From contig NZ_CP107869.1 in assembly GCF_036013645.1 (NCBI RefSeq), forward strand, positions 4,836,001 through 4,900,000: a stretch of 64,000 nucleotides of DNA. The letters are read 5' to 3'. Below the pieces are notes generated by a model. It was not told the origin of the DNA. It was given only the letters and a program-made list of their open reading frames with translations, and ran no database searches. Every line of letters begins with the position of its first letter. The stretch's first letter is position 1. Below, piece by piece: positions 46,100 through 54,439 of the stretch. The DNA comes from Streptomyces sp. NBC_00490. Lineage in GTDB: Bacteria; Actinomycetota; Actinomycetes; Streptomycetales; Streptomycetaceae. A program made the translations under genes and the position numbers.

Positions 46100-46672
46100 C
46101 TAACCGGCCCCGCCGAGGGCCCACCGGGCGACCACCTCGTACCGCGGCTGCTCCCCCGGCACCCCCGACGTCGGCAGGTCGCTGCGGACCAGCGCCAGCT
46201 CGCCCACGGTCCACGTACGGCTCGTGAACCCCTCGAGGGCGGAGACGTACACCCGTACGTCCACGTCCGACCGGCTGCGCGCCAGCGTGAGGTGGGCCTT
46301 GTACCGCCGGTGCTCCCCCATCGGCACCCCCGCCTTCCGGGCCGCCGCCTCCGCACGGTCCGCCAGCAGCCGCAGCGCGGGCACATCGCCGGAGGCGCCC
46401 GCCCACAGCGCCCGCCCGTGCCCGAACTGCCCGCCGCCCCGCACGGCCAGCTCGAAGGGAGCGGTGCGCGCGGCCGCCCGCTCCAGCCGCGCCGACAGGT
46501 CCGCTACGACGACGTCCGCCACCTCGCCGTAGAACGCGAGCGTGAAGTGCCATCCCGGCCGGCCCGTCCAGCGCAGCCCGTCCGCGCCCGGGAGCCTCCT
46601 CAGCCCGTCCACCTCCGCGGCGAGTTCCCGAGCGACTTCCTGCGGGGGCAGTACGGCGGCGAAGAGTCTCAT
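46100..46672 (-). CDS. thpR: RNA 2',3'-cyclic phosphodiesterase
   Basis: A 190-residue member of the 2H phosphoesterase family (LigT/ThpR). Two HxTx motifs are present: HFTLAF (about residue 42) and HLTLAR (about residue 126), spaced as required for the active site. The family hydrolyses 2',3'-cyclic phosphate ends of RNA and can ligate tRNA halves in vitro. ATG 46672 begins MRLFAAV, standard for the family. It is followed by a tiny membrane peptide gene. Confidence 0.9.
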   Translation of the reverse strand: MRLFAAVLPPQEVARELAAEVDGLRRLPGADGLRWTGRPGWHFTLAFYGEVADVVVADLSARLERAAARTAPFELAVRGGGQFGHGRALWAGASGDVPALRLLADRAEAAARKAGVPMGEHRRYKAHLTLARSRSDVDVRVYVSALEGFTSRTWTVGELALVRSDLPTSGVPGEQPRYEVVARWALGGAG

Positions 46673-46703
46673 GAAGCCAGCCTGTCACCGGCCCGGACAG
46701 CCG

Positions 46704-46754
46704 TCGGCCCGGAGGGTGGGAGCCGTATCGAGGCGCTCCGGCCCTCCGGGCCGA
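46704..46754. terminator. Terminator of the MarR-MFS operon
   Basis: TCGGCCCGGAGGG (46704-46716) pairs perfectly with CCCTCCGGGCCGA (46742-46754), a 13-bp stem with a 25-nt loop, 15 bp after the MFS stop. Confidence 0.75.
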
Positions 46755-46768
46755 CCGGTCGGGACTTC

Positions 46769-48124
46769 TTACGCGGCCGTCGCCAGCCGCTCCCGCTCCC
46801 GGGGGACCAGGCCCACCCGCGGGTGCCCGTGGTGCCAGCCCACCGAGAGGCGCAGGTTGCCGACGCGGGCGAGGAACAGGCCGATCGTCACGGCCGCCGA
46901 GGCGGCGATCACACCGCCGGCCGCGAGGCCCGCCCGGACGCCGTACGCGTCGGTGATCCAGCCCGCGATCGGGGCGCCGAGGGGGGCGCCGCCCATGAAC
47001 ACCATCATGTAGAGGGACATCACCCGGCCGCGCATCGCCGGGTCGGTGCTCAGCTGGACGCTGCTGTTGGCGGTGACGTTGACCGTCATGCCGAACATGC
47101 CGATCGGGACCATGAGCAGGGCGAAGAGCCACAGGGACGGGGCGAGCGCGGCCACGATCTCCAGGGTGCCGAAGGCCACCGCGCCCGCGACCAGCACCCG
47201 CATCCGGGCGGTGCCGCGCCGGGCGGCGAGCAGGGCGCCGGCGAGGGAGCCGACCGCCATCAGGGTGTTGAAGAGGCTGTAGGAGCCGGCGCCCGCGTGG
47301 AAGACGTCGTCGGCGAAGGCCGACAGGTACACCGGGAAGTTGAAGCCGAAGGTGCTGACGAACCCGACCAGGACGATGGTCCAGATCAGGTCCGGGCGGC
47401 CCGCGACGTAGTGGAGTCCCTCCCGCAGCTGGCCCTTGCCGCGCGGGGCCCGCCCGACCGCGTGCAACTCGCGGGACCGCATCAGCAGCAGTCCGGTGAT
47501 GGGCGCGACGAAGGACAGGCCGTTGGCGAGGAACGCCCAGCCGGTGCCGACGCCGGTGATCATCAGGCCCGCGACGGCGGGGCCGATCAGACGGGCGGAC
47601 TGGAAGTTCGCGGAGTTCAGGCTGACCGCGTTCTGGAGCTGGTCGGGGCCGACCATCTCGGAGACGAAGGTCTGGCGGGCCGGGTTGTCGACGACCGTGG
47701 CGAGACCCACGGCGAAGGCCGCCAGGTAGACGTGCCAGACCTGCACGTGCCCGGAGAGGGTCAGGAAGGCGAGGGCGAGACCGGTGACGGCCATCGCGGA
47801 CTGGGTGACCAGCAGCGTCGGGCGCTTGGGGAGGCGGTCGACGAGGACACCGCCGTAGAGCCCGAAGAGCAGCATCGGCAGGAACTGGAGCGCGGTGGTG
47901 ACGCCGACGGCGGTCGAGGAGCCGGTGAGGCTCAGGACCAGCCAGTCCTGGGCGATGCGCTGCATCCAGGTGCCGGTGTTGGAGACGACCTGACCGGCGA
48001 AGAAGAGCCGGTAGTTCCGGCTCTTCAGGGAGCTGAACATCGAGGACTTCGAGGACCCGGCGGGATCCCCGGGGGTAGAGGTGGACGGTGCGGGGGCGGA
48101 GTCTGCTCCGGATCCCGTACTCAA
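46769..48124 (-). CDS. MFS transporter, probable drug exporter
   Basis: A 451-residue major facilitator with twelve hydrophobic segments. The N-terminal tail is Ser/Pro-rich. Motif A-like loop GGVLVDRLPKRPTLL follows segment two; the start FFAGQVVSNTGTWMQRIAQDWLVLSLT is typical of the DHA3/TetA-like (enterobactin exporter) type. TTG 48124 is used, with GAGGAGG upstream. It is downstream of a MarR gene after 24 bp, so the repressor likely controls it. Confidence 0.9.
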   Translation of the reverse strand: MSTGSGADSAPAPSTSTPGDPAGSSKSSMFSSLKSRNYRLFFAGQVVSNTGTWMQRIAQDWLVLSLTGSSTAVGVTTALQFLPMLLFGLYGGVLVDRLPKRPTLLVTQSAMAVTGLALAFLTLSGHVQVWHVYLAAFAVGLATVVDNPARQTFVSEMVGPDQLQNAVSLNSANFQSARLIGPAVAGLMITGVGTGWAFLANGLSFVAPITGLLLMRSRELHAVGRAPRGKGQLREGLHYVAGRPDLIWTIVLVGFVSTFGFNFPVYLSAFADDVFHAGAGSYSLFNTLMAVGSLAGALLAARRGTARMRVLVAGAVAFGTLEIVAALAPSLWLFALLMVPIGMFGMTVNVTANSSVQLSTDPAMRGRVMSLYMMVFMGGAPLGAPIAGWITDAYGVRAGLAAGGVIAASAAVTIGLFLARVGNLRLSVGWHHGHPRVGLVPRERERLATAA

Positions 48125-48148
48125 AAGTGGTCGCCTCCTCAGGACGGA

Positions 48149-48586
48149 TTACAGGTGTGCGAGCTTCTCCAGCACGGGGGCGGCGGCGCGCAGTTTCGCC
48201 CACTCGTCCTCGTCCAGGCCGTCGACCAGGGTGGCCAGGAAGGCGTTGCGCTTGGCGCGGCTCTCGGCGAGCATCGCCTCGGCCTGTTCCGTCTTCGTGA
48301 CGACCTTCTGGCGGCGGTCCTCGGGGTGCGGCTCGAGCCGGACCAGTCCCTTGCCCTCGAGCAGGGCCACGATGCGGGTCATCGAGGGCGGCTGCACATG
48401 CTCCTTGCGGGCGAGTTCACCCGGGGTGGCCTTGCCGCAGATGGAGAGGGTGCCCAGGACCGACATCTCGGTGGGGCTCAGCGACTCGTCGACCCGCTGG
48501 TGCTTGAGCCGACGGGACAGTCGCATCACGGCGGAGCGCAGGGAGTTCACGGCGGCAGCATTGTCGCCATGCGTAAGGTCCGGCAT
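48149..48586 (-). CDS. MarR-family repressor
   Basis: A 145-residue winged-helix regulator beginning MPDLTHGDNAAAVN. The HTH region is LSPTEMSVLGTLSICGKATPGELARKEHVQPPSMTRIVALLEGKGLV, with the wing LEPHPEDRRQKVV, the MarR signature. An upstream ATG at 48604 lies in the operator and lacks a ribosome site. The choice of 48586 fits a -10 six bases upstream. It governs itself and the MFS gene. Confidence 0.9.
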   Translation of the reverse strand: MPDLTHGDNAAAVNSLRSAVMRLSRRLKHQRVDESLSPTEMSVLGTLSICGKATPGELARKEHVQPPSMTRIVALLEGKGLVRLEPHPEDRRQKVVTKTEQAEAMLAESRAKRNAFLATLVDGLDEDEWAKLRAAAPVLEKLAHL

Positions 48587-48589
48587 CTC

Positions 48590-48620
48590 TTTAGCGTAAC
48601 TCATTACTCTCGCTAAACAA
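48590..48620 (-). promoter_or_regulatory. MarR operator overlapping the promoter
   Basis: TTTAGCG (48590-48596) and CGCTAAA (48611-48617) form an inverted repeat. Inside it GTAA (48596-48599) and TTAC (48604-48607) pair again. On the minus strand TTGTTT (48615-48620), 16 nt, TACGCT (48593-48598) form the promoter, six bases before the ATG. Repressor binding would block RNA polymerase directly. Confidence 0.65.
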
Positions 48621-48737
48621 GCTGGCGCGCGCGAGGATTCCCGTGAGGCGGGCCACTAAAACAGGATCATCACCCGTACGAGTGAGACGGCAGCGGAATG
48701 TGAACGCCGTGCGCCGACGCCCGCGACCCTCGTGTAC

Positions 48738-48920
48738 ATGGGGACCAGCGTGCTCAGCCTGCGGATAGACGGGGAGCTGCTCGAACGGCTCCGGGACCAT
48801 GCGGCGAAAAGGGGAATGAGCGTCCAGGACTATGTCGTCCGAACGCTCATCCGGGATGACTTCGACGAGCGGTTCCAGACCGCCGTCGAGGAGACGGAGA
48901 AGTTCTACGGGGTCACGTGA
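48738..48920 (+). CDS. Orphan ribbon-helix-helix protein
   Basis: A 60-residue small protein with a CopG/Arc-like ribbon-helix-helix pattern: strand SVLSLRIDGELLERLRDHA followed by helices KRGMSVQDYVVRTLIRDDF. Such proteins are often antitoxins or autoregulators. No toxin gene lies next to it; the neighbour is a purine permease on the other strand whose 3' end overlaps this gene by eight bases. ATG 48738 is chosen over GTG 48732 six bases earlier. Confidence 0.65.
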   Translation: MGTSVLSLRIDGELLERLRDHAAKRGMSVQDYVVRTLIRDDFDERFQTAVEETEKFYGVT

Positions 48921-50364
48921 GACCCAGGGCCGGCATCAGGTAGTAGAAGGCGAAGACGGCGGCGACGACGTACATCGCGGCGGGGATCTCCTTGCCCCGC
49001 CCGGCGGCCAGCCGCAGCACCACGAAGGTGATGAAGCCCATGCCGATGCCGTTGGTGATGGAGTACGTGAACGGCATCATCACCATGGTCACGAAGGCCG
49101 GGACGGCGATCGTGTAGTCCGCCCAGTCGATCTCCTTGACCGAGTTGGACAGGATCAGGAAGCCCACCGCGAGCAGTGCCGGGGTCGCCGCCTGGGACGG
49201 GACCATCGTGGCGACGGGCGTCAGGAACAGCGCCACGGTGAAGAGGCCGCCGGTGACGATGTTCGCGAAGCCGGTGCGCGCGCCCTCGCCGACACCCGCC
49301 GTGGACTCCACGAAGGCGGTGGTGGCCGAGGAGGAGCTGGCACCGCCCGCGGCGACCGCGAGGCCGTCGACGAACAGCACCTTGTTGATGCCCGGCATCT
49401 GGCCCTGGGCGTCGGTCAGCTTGGCCTCGTCGCTGACGCCCATGATCGTGCCCATCGCGTCGAAGAAGCACGACAGCAGGACCGTGAAGACGAACAGGAC
49501 GCCGGTCAGCACGCCGACCTTGTCGAAGCCGCCGAACAGACTGACCTTGCCCAGCAGCCCGAAGTCGGGGGTGGCGACCGGGTTGCCGGGCCACTTCGGC
49601 GTCGTCAGACCCCAGGACGGGACCGTGGCGACGGCCTCGATGATCATCGCCACGACGGTCATGGCGACGATCGAGATGAGGATCGCGCCGGAGACCTTGC
49701 GGACGATGAGCGCCAGGGTGAGCAGGGCGCCCAGGATGAAGACCAGGACCGGCCAGCCGTCGAGGTGGCCGTCGCCGCCGAGCTGGAGCGGGACGGTGGT
49801 CTGGGCGGCGTCCGGGATGCGGGAGACGAAGCCGGAGTCGACGAGGCCGATCAGCATGATGAACAGGCCGATACCGATGCTGATGGCCTTGCGCAGACCG
49901 AAGGGGACCGCGTTCATGACGCGCTCGCGCAGACCCGTGGCGACCAGCAGCATCACGATGAAGCCGGCGAGCACCACCATGCCCATGGCGTCCGGCCAGG
50001 ACATCCGGGGCGCGAGCTGGAGCGCGACGACCGAGTTCACACCCAGGCCGGCGGCCAGCGCGATCGGGACGTTGCCGATGACGCCCATGAGGAGCGTGGT
50101 GAACGCCGCGGTCACACAGGTGGCCGTCACCAGCTGACCGTTGTCGAGCTGGTTGCCGTACATGTCCTTCGCGCTGCCCAGGATGATCGGGTTCAGCACG
50201 ATGATGTAGGCCATCGCGAAGAAGGTGGCGAAACCGCCGCGGACCTCGCGGGGGAGCGTGCTGCCCCGCTCGGAGATCTTGAAGTAACGGTCGAGGGCGC
50301 CGTATGCGGGCGCACCACCCGGCTGATCGGGCGCGGGGACCTTGGCGGGGGCCGAGGTGGACAT
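48913..50364 (-). CDS. NCS2-family purine permease (AzgA-like)
   Basis: A 483-residue transporter of the AzgA branch (hypoxanthine/guanine/adenine proton symport). Visible signatures: FATFFAMAYIIVLNPIILG, GLGVNSVVALQLAPRMSW, FDAMGTIMGVSDEAKL and SSSATTAFVESTAGVGEGARTG, all typical of this branch. About twelve to fourteen hydrophobic segments. ATG 50364 follows AGGA. It is divergent from DUF2530, which is the common Streptomyces arrangement. The upstream minus-strand stretch near 50420-50440 is unusually AT-rich (ATATAAGG). Confidence 0.92.
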   Translation of the reverse strand: MSTSAPAKVPAPDQPGGAPAYGALDRYFKISERGSTLPREVRGGFATFFAMAYIIVLNPIILGSAKDMYGNQLDNGQLVTATCVTAAFTTLLMGVIGNVPIALAAGLGVNSVVALQLAPRMSWPDAMGMVVLAGFIVMLLVATGLRERVMNAVPFGLRKAISIGIGLFIMLIGLVDSGFVSRIPDAAQTTVPLQLGGDGHLDGWPVLVFILGALLTLALIVRKVSGAILISIVAMTVVAMIIEAVATVPSWGLTTPKWPGNPVATPDFGLLGKVSLFGGFDKVGVLTGVLFVFTVLLSCFFDAMGTIMGVSDEAKLTDAQGQMPGINKVLFVDGLAVAAGGASSSSATTAFVESTAGVGEGARTGFANIVTGGLFTVALFLTPVATMVPSQAATPALLAVGFLILSNSVKEIDWADYTIAVPAFVTMVMMPFTYSITNGIGMGFITFVVLRLAAGRGKEIPAAMYVVAAVFAFYYLMPALGLT

Positions 50365-50468
50365 GTTTTGGTGTTTCCTACGATGAGAAGTGGTCAGAGG
50401 CAAACCGTTTCAGTATGAACATATAAGGCGCCGCTCCACCATCTCCGCGCGTAGAACTGATCGCCTCG

Positions 50469-50474
50469 TAAGCT
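50469..50474 (+). promoter_or_regulatory. -10 element of the DUF2530 gene (leaderless)
   Basis: TAAGCT with seven bases to the ATG at 50482 and no Shine-Dalgarno. Confidence 0.4.
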
Positions 50475-50481
50475 GTGCTCC

Positions 50482-50763
50482 ATGGCGAAGTGGACCCCCA
50501 AGCACGAGGCACCCGAGCCCCTGGAGGGGCCCATCGTGCCGACCATCATCGGCGGCACGATCCTCTGGTTCGTCCTCTTCCTCGTCCAGCTCCCCTTCTA
50601 CGGCTGGTTCGACGACCGCGGACACGCCTGGTGGGTGTGGACCTGCCTGGCCGGCACCGGGCTGGGGCTGTACGGCGTCTACTTCGTCAAGAAGCGCGAC
50701 ACCGCCATCAAGCGGGCGGCGGCGGCAGCGGCCGAGGACACCGGGACTCCTGCCGCGGAGTGA
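50482..50763 (+). CDS. DUF2530 membrane protein
   Basis: A 93-residue protein with two hydrophobic segments (about residues 22-42 and 49-68) and a charged Ala-rich tail. The N-terminal EPLEGPIVPTIIGGTILW matches DUF2530. Function unknown; conserved next to the NCS2 permease and a P-type ATPase in Streptomyces. Predicted leaderless. Confidence 0.85.
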   Translation: MAKWTPKHEAPEPLEGPIVPTIIGGTILWFVLFLVQLPFYGWFDDRGHAWWVWTCLAGTGLGLYGVYFVKKRDTAIKRAAAAAAEDTGTPAAE

Positions 50764-50863
50764 GGGGCATCCCGTACAACCACGGCACCACTCCCCTTGC
50801 CGGTCCGTCCTCCCCAGGTCGGATCTTCCGGCCACTCGGCATGTGAAGCCGTAAATCCGCACG

Positions 50864-50869
50864 TACCGT
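50864..50869 (+). promoter_or_regulatory. -10 element of the P-type ATPase gene (leaderless)
   Basis: TACCGT with seven bases before the ATG at 50877; no Shine-Dalgarno in between. Confidence 0.4.
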
Positions 50870-50876
50870 CGAACGC

Positions 50877-53273
50877 ATGACGCACACCGACGCGGGCGCC
50901 GAACTCGATCCTGTGCATCCCGTTCCCGTCCCCGCCACGCCGGCGACCGGGCTCTTGGCCGCCGAGGTGGCCGAGCGGATCGCGAGCGGTCAGGTCAACG
51001 ACGTCCCGGTGCGCAGCAGCCGGTCGATGGCCGACATCGTCCGCGCCAACGTCTTCACCCGGTTCAACGCGATCATCGGCGTGCTCTGGCTGGTCATGCT
51101 GTTCGTCGCGCCGTTCCAGGACAGCCTGTTCGGGTACGTGATCATCGCCAACACCGGTATCGGCATCATCCAGGAGTGGCGGGCGAAGAAGACCCTCGAC
51201 TCCCTCGCGGTGATCGGCGAGGCCAGGCCGACGGTACGGCGGGACGGGGTGGCCCTGGAGGTCGGCACCTCCGACATCGTGCTGGACGACCTCATCGAGA
51301 TCGGGCCCGGCGACAAGGCCGTCGTGGACGGGGTGTGCGTCGAGGCCGACGGTCTCGAGATCGACGAGTCACTGCTCACCGGCGAGGCCGACCCCGTGGT
51401 CAAGCAGCCCGGGGACGAGGTCATGTCCGGCAGCTTCGTCGTCGCGGGCGGCGGGGCGTTCCGGGCGACCAAGGTGGGGCGCGAGGCGTACGCCGTCCAA
51501 CTCGCCGAGGAGGCCTCCCGGTTCACCCTCGTCCACTCCGAGCTGCGCTCCGGTATCTCCACGATCCTCAAGTACGTGACCTGGATGATGATCCCGGCCG
51601 CAACCGGCCTGGTCATCACCCAACTCGTCGTCAAGAGCAACGACCTCAAGGAGTCCGTCGCCCGCACGGTCGGCGGCATCGTCCCGATGGTGCCCGAGGG
51701 GCTCGTCCTGCTGACGTCGGTCGCCTTCGCGATAGGGGTCATCCGACTTGGCCGAAAACAGTGCCTTGTCCAGGAGTTGCCGGCCATCGAGGGGCTCGCC
51801 CGCGTCGACACGGTCTGCCTCGACAAGACCGGCACGCTGACCGAGGGCGGCATGGACGTCACGGAGCTGCGGCCGCTGAACGGCAGCGACGAGTCGTATG
51901 TACGCAAAGTCCTGGGCGCCCTCGGCGAGTCGGATCCGCGGCCGAACGCGTCCCTCCAGGCGATCATCGACGCCTACCCCGACGCGGAGGACTGGCGCTG
52001 CACCGAGTCGCTGCCCTTCTCCTCCGCCCGCAAGTACAGCGGGGCGACCCTCAGCGAGGGCAACGGGGAGTCGAGCACATGGCTGCTGGGGGCGCCCGAC
52101 GTGCTGCTCGCGGCGGACGACCCCGCCCTCGCCGAGACCGAGCGGCTCAACGAACAGGGCCTGCGGGTACTGCTCCTGACGCGGGCCGCGCGGAACCTGG
52201 ACGAGGCGGAGGTGGCCCAGGGCTCACGGGCCACCGCCCTCGTCGTCCTGGAGCAGCGGCTGCGGCCCGACGCGGCCGACACCCTGCGCTACTTCGCCGA
52301 GCAGAACGTCCGGGCCAAGGTCATCTCCGGCGACAACGCCGTGTCCGTGGGTGCGGTGGCCGGAAAACTCGGGCTGACCGGGGCGACCGTCGACGCGCGC
52401 ACCCTGCCCACCGACACGGAGGGCATGGCGAAGGCCCTCGACGAGGGCACGGTGTTCGGGCGGGTCACCCCGCAGCAGAAGCGGGACATGGTGGGCGCGC
52501 TCCAGTCCCACGGGCACACGGTCGCGATGACGGGCGACGGCGTCAATGACGTCCTCGCGCTGAAGGACGCCGACATCGGGGTGTCGATGGGCTCCGGCTC
52601 CGAGGCGACCCGGGCGGTGGCGCAGATCGTGCTGCTCAACAACAGCTTCGCGACCCTGCCCTCGGTGGTCGCGGAGGGCCGCCGGGTCATCGGGAACATC
52701 ACGCGGGTGGCGACGCTGTTCCTCGTGAAGACGGTGTACTCGGTACTGCTGGCGGTCCTGGTGGTCTGCTGGCAGGTCGAGTACCCCTTCCTGCCGAGGC
52801 ATCTGACGCTGCTGTCCACCCTGACGATCGGTGTCCCGGCGTTCTTCCTCGCCCTCGCGCCCAACACGGAACGGGCGCAACCCCACTTCGTACGACGGGT
52901 CATGCGGTACGCCATTCCCGGCGGGCTGCTGGCCGGGATCGCGACCTTCGTGACCTATCTGATCGCCCGTCACCACTACACGGGCAAGGGCGCGCTGGAC
53001 GCGGAGACGAGCGTCGCCACACTGACCCTGTTCCTGATCTCGATGTGGGTGCTCGCCATCATCGCCCGGCCCTACACCTGGTGGCGGGCGGCGCTGGTGG
53101 CGTCGATGGGCGCGGGGTTCCTGCTGGTGCTGGTGGTGCCGTGGCTGCAGGACTTCTTCGCGCTGAAGCTGGTCGGGGTGACGATGCCGTGGATCGCGGT
53201 GGGCATCTCGGTGGTGGCGGCGGCCGTCCTGGAGTTGACGTGGAAAGTGGTCGACCGCCGCGTGGCCGCTTAG
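50877..53273 (+). CDS. P-type cation ATPase, CtpE-like
   Basis: A 798-residue P-type ATPase. The phosphorylation site DKTGTLTEGG has Asp at about 316. TGDGVNDVLALKDADIGVSMG is the hinge motif, and GEADPV the actuator TGE. The TM4 motif is VPMVPEGLVLLTSV, i.e. PEGL, as in CtpE, a calcium exporter/importer of mycobacteria; length also matches. Ion specificity is inferred. Eight to ten hydrophobic segments are present, with four in the C-terminal region. It may be leaderless. Confidence 0.9.
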   Translation: MTHTDAGAELDPVHPVPVPATPATGLLAAEVAERIASGQVNDVPVRSSRSMADIVRANVFTRFNAIIGVLWLVMLFVAPFQDSLFGYVIIANTGIGIIQEWRAKKTLDSLAVIGEARPTVRRDGVALEVGTSDIVLDDLIEIGPGDKAVVDGVCVEADGLEIDESLLTGEADPVVKQPGDEVMSGSFVVAGGGAFRATKVGREAYAVQLAEEASRFTLVHSELRSGISTILKYVTWMMIPAATGLVITQLVVKSNDLKESVARTVGGIVPMVPEGLVLLTSVAFAIGVIRLGRKQCLVQELPAIEGLARVDTVCLDKTGTLTEGGMDVTELRPLNGSDESYVRKVLGALGESDPRPNASLQAIIDAYPDAEDWRCTESLPFSSARKYSGATLSEGNGESSTWLLGAPDVLLAADDPALAETERLNEQGLRVLLLTRAARNLDEAEVAQGSRATALVVLEQRLRPDAADTLRYFAEQNVRAKVISGDNAVSVGAVAGKLGLTGATVDARTLPTDTEGMAKALDEGTVFGRVTPQQKRDMVGALQSHGHTVAMTGDGVNDVLALKDADIGVSMGSGSEATRAVAQIVLLNNSFATLPSVVAEGRRVIGNITRVATLFLVKTVYSVLLAVLVVCWQVEYPFLPRHLTLLSTLTIGVPAFFLALAPNTERAQPHFVRRVMRYAIPGGLLAGIATFVTYLIARHHYTGKGALDAETSVATLTLFLISMWVLAIIARPYTWWRAALVASMGAGFLLVLVVPWLQDFFALKLVGVTMPWIAVGISVVAAAVLELTWKVVDRRVAA

Positions 53274-53337
53274 CGCTTGGCTGGAGCCGGGGGGTGGGTG
53301 GGGGGTTCTTGTGGTGTGCCGGGTGCGGCGCCGTGGG

Positions 53338-53402
53338 GGCTGGTCGCGCCCGCGCGGCGGTAGCCGCAAATGAATACAGCCCCGCACCCCTGACGGGGCG
53401 CC
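53338..53402. repeat. Streptomyces intergenic repeat, copy 4 (inverted, long form)
   Basis: GGCTGGTCGCGCCCGCGCGG, then GGTAGCCGCAAATGAATACAG and CCCCGCACCCCTGACGGGGCGC. It is almost identical to 20495-20549. It separates the convergent ATPase and secreted-protein genes and contains a terminal hairpin. Confidence 0.65.
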
Positions 53403-53405
53403 TAT

Positions 53406-54218
53406 CTACTGGACGTCTATGTAGTCGCCCGTTGCGCTCACTGCGGGAGTCGTGGTCGTGCCGGCGAAGCTGTAGCGGTAGTAGCCGTCGGTCGAGGCCG
53501 TGACCGTGGTGCTGAGGTTGCCGGTCGAGTTGGTGTTGATGGTCTTGACCGTGGTGTAGGTGGTGCTGCCCTTCTTGCGGAACTGGAGCTTCACCGGCTG
53601 GGTCGCGTAGCCCGCGTACTTGTTGGTCTCCCAGTTGGCGCGGGAGAGCTTGCCGGTGACCGTGATGGTCTTGCCCTTCTTGACCGGCTCAGGGGAGGCG
53701 TTGACGGTGAGGGTGGCCCTGCGCTGGAGCTTGGTGGTGCCGAAGCCCGCCTGCCAGGTGAGCCCGCCCTTCTCGTCGGCCGCGAGGGCGCCCAGCTTCC
53801 AGGTGCCCGCCTCGTCGTTGACCAGGTCGCCTTCCCCTTCAGAGGAGTCCGGGCGGAACTCGATCTTCGCCGTGCACTTGAGGACCGTCGAGGAGGACGC
53901 CGTGCAGGTGCCGGGGTTGTCGCCGAGGAGGAGGCTGTCGGAGTTCTCGCTGAGCGTGTCGCCGCGGTAGAGAACGGGCCCGGTCTGGAAGGAGCTCGCG
54001 GTCAGGGTCGCGGGCTTGGTGACGGTGTAAGTCGCGGAGACCGTGACCTGGGTCGTGGTGCCGACCACGATGTTCTTTCCGCTGTTCACCGTGAGCGCGG
54101 AGAAGGTGACGGCGGGCCCGGCGGTGGTGGCGGCCTGCGCGGCCGGCACGGCGAGGGCGGTGAGCGCCAGGGCGCCGGTCACGGTGGAGACGGCGGCCAG
54201 AGTGGCTCTGTTGCGCAT
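53406..54218 (-). CDS. Secreted protein of tandem paralogous family, copy 1
   Basis: A 270-residue exported protein with a signal peptide (ending AVPAAQAA). A variable beta-rich middle contains a Cys pair (GTCTASSSTVLKC). A conserved C-terminal domain of about 100 residues starts LTVNASPEPVKKGKTITVTG and ends with YYRYSFAGTTTTPAVSATGDYIDVQ. It has no catalytic motif. The fold is likely immunoglobulin-like beta sandwich. Together with the next two genes it forms a tandem array. Function unknown. Confidence 0.8.
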   Translation of the reverse strand: MRNRATLAAVSTVTGALALTALAVPAAQAATTAGPAVTFSALTVNSGKNIVVGTTTQVTVSATYTVTKPATLTASSFQTGPVLYRGDTLSENSDSLLLGDNPGTCTASSSTVLKCTAKIEFRPDSSEGEGDLVNDEAGTWKLGALAADEKGGLTWQAGFGTTKLQRRATLTVNASPEPVKKGKTITVTGKLSRANWETNKYAGYATQPVKLQFRKKGSTTYTTVKTINTNSTGNLSTTVTASTDGYYRYSFAGTTTTPAVSATGDYIDVQ

Positions 54219-54239
54219 GTGCGTTCCCCAGGGGGAGAA

Positions 54240-54306
54240 GTGATCTAGGAGTCTGTTGACTCACGCGATCAGATCCGTGACCCCTGGGAGGGGTTGTACG
54301 GGTGGG
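54240..54306 (-). promoter_or_regulatory. Conserved upstream block of secreted copy 1
   Basis: About 65 bp nearly shared with 56289-56354. It contains GGAGTCTGTTGACTCA (a GAGTC/GACTC dyad), GATCAGAT, CGTGAC and GGTTGTACGGGTGG. Conservation outside coding sequence suggests a common regulator. Confidence 0.55.
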
Positions 54307-54391
54307 TCCGGATTTTGTCCTAGCCTGCACAATGCTTGAATCTTGGAGAGATTCCGAGGGAATCCGTTGGGCTCCGTATGACCAAGCACGA

Positions 54392-54424
54392 ACGCCGGCC
54401 CCGGACGGCTTCCGGGACCGGCGT
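54392..54424 (-). terminator. Terminator of secreted copy 2
   Basis: ACGCCGG (54392-54398) pairs with CCGGCGT (54418-54424), with an inner CCCGGA/TCCGGG. It lies 15 bp after the stop at 54440. Confidence 0.7.
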
Positions 54425-54439
54425 GCGCAGGGGTTCTGC

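Noticed and set aside
46292..48616. A 774-codon plus-strand frame
   Set aside because: Antisense to thpR, MFS and MarR genes; Gly/Glu/His-rich shadow protein.
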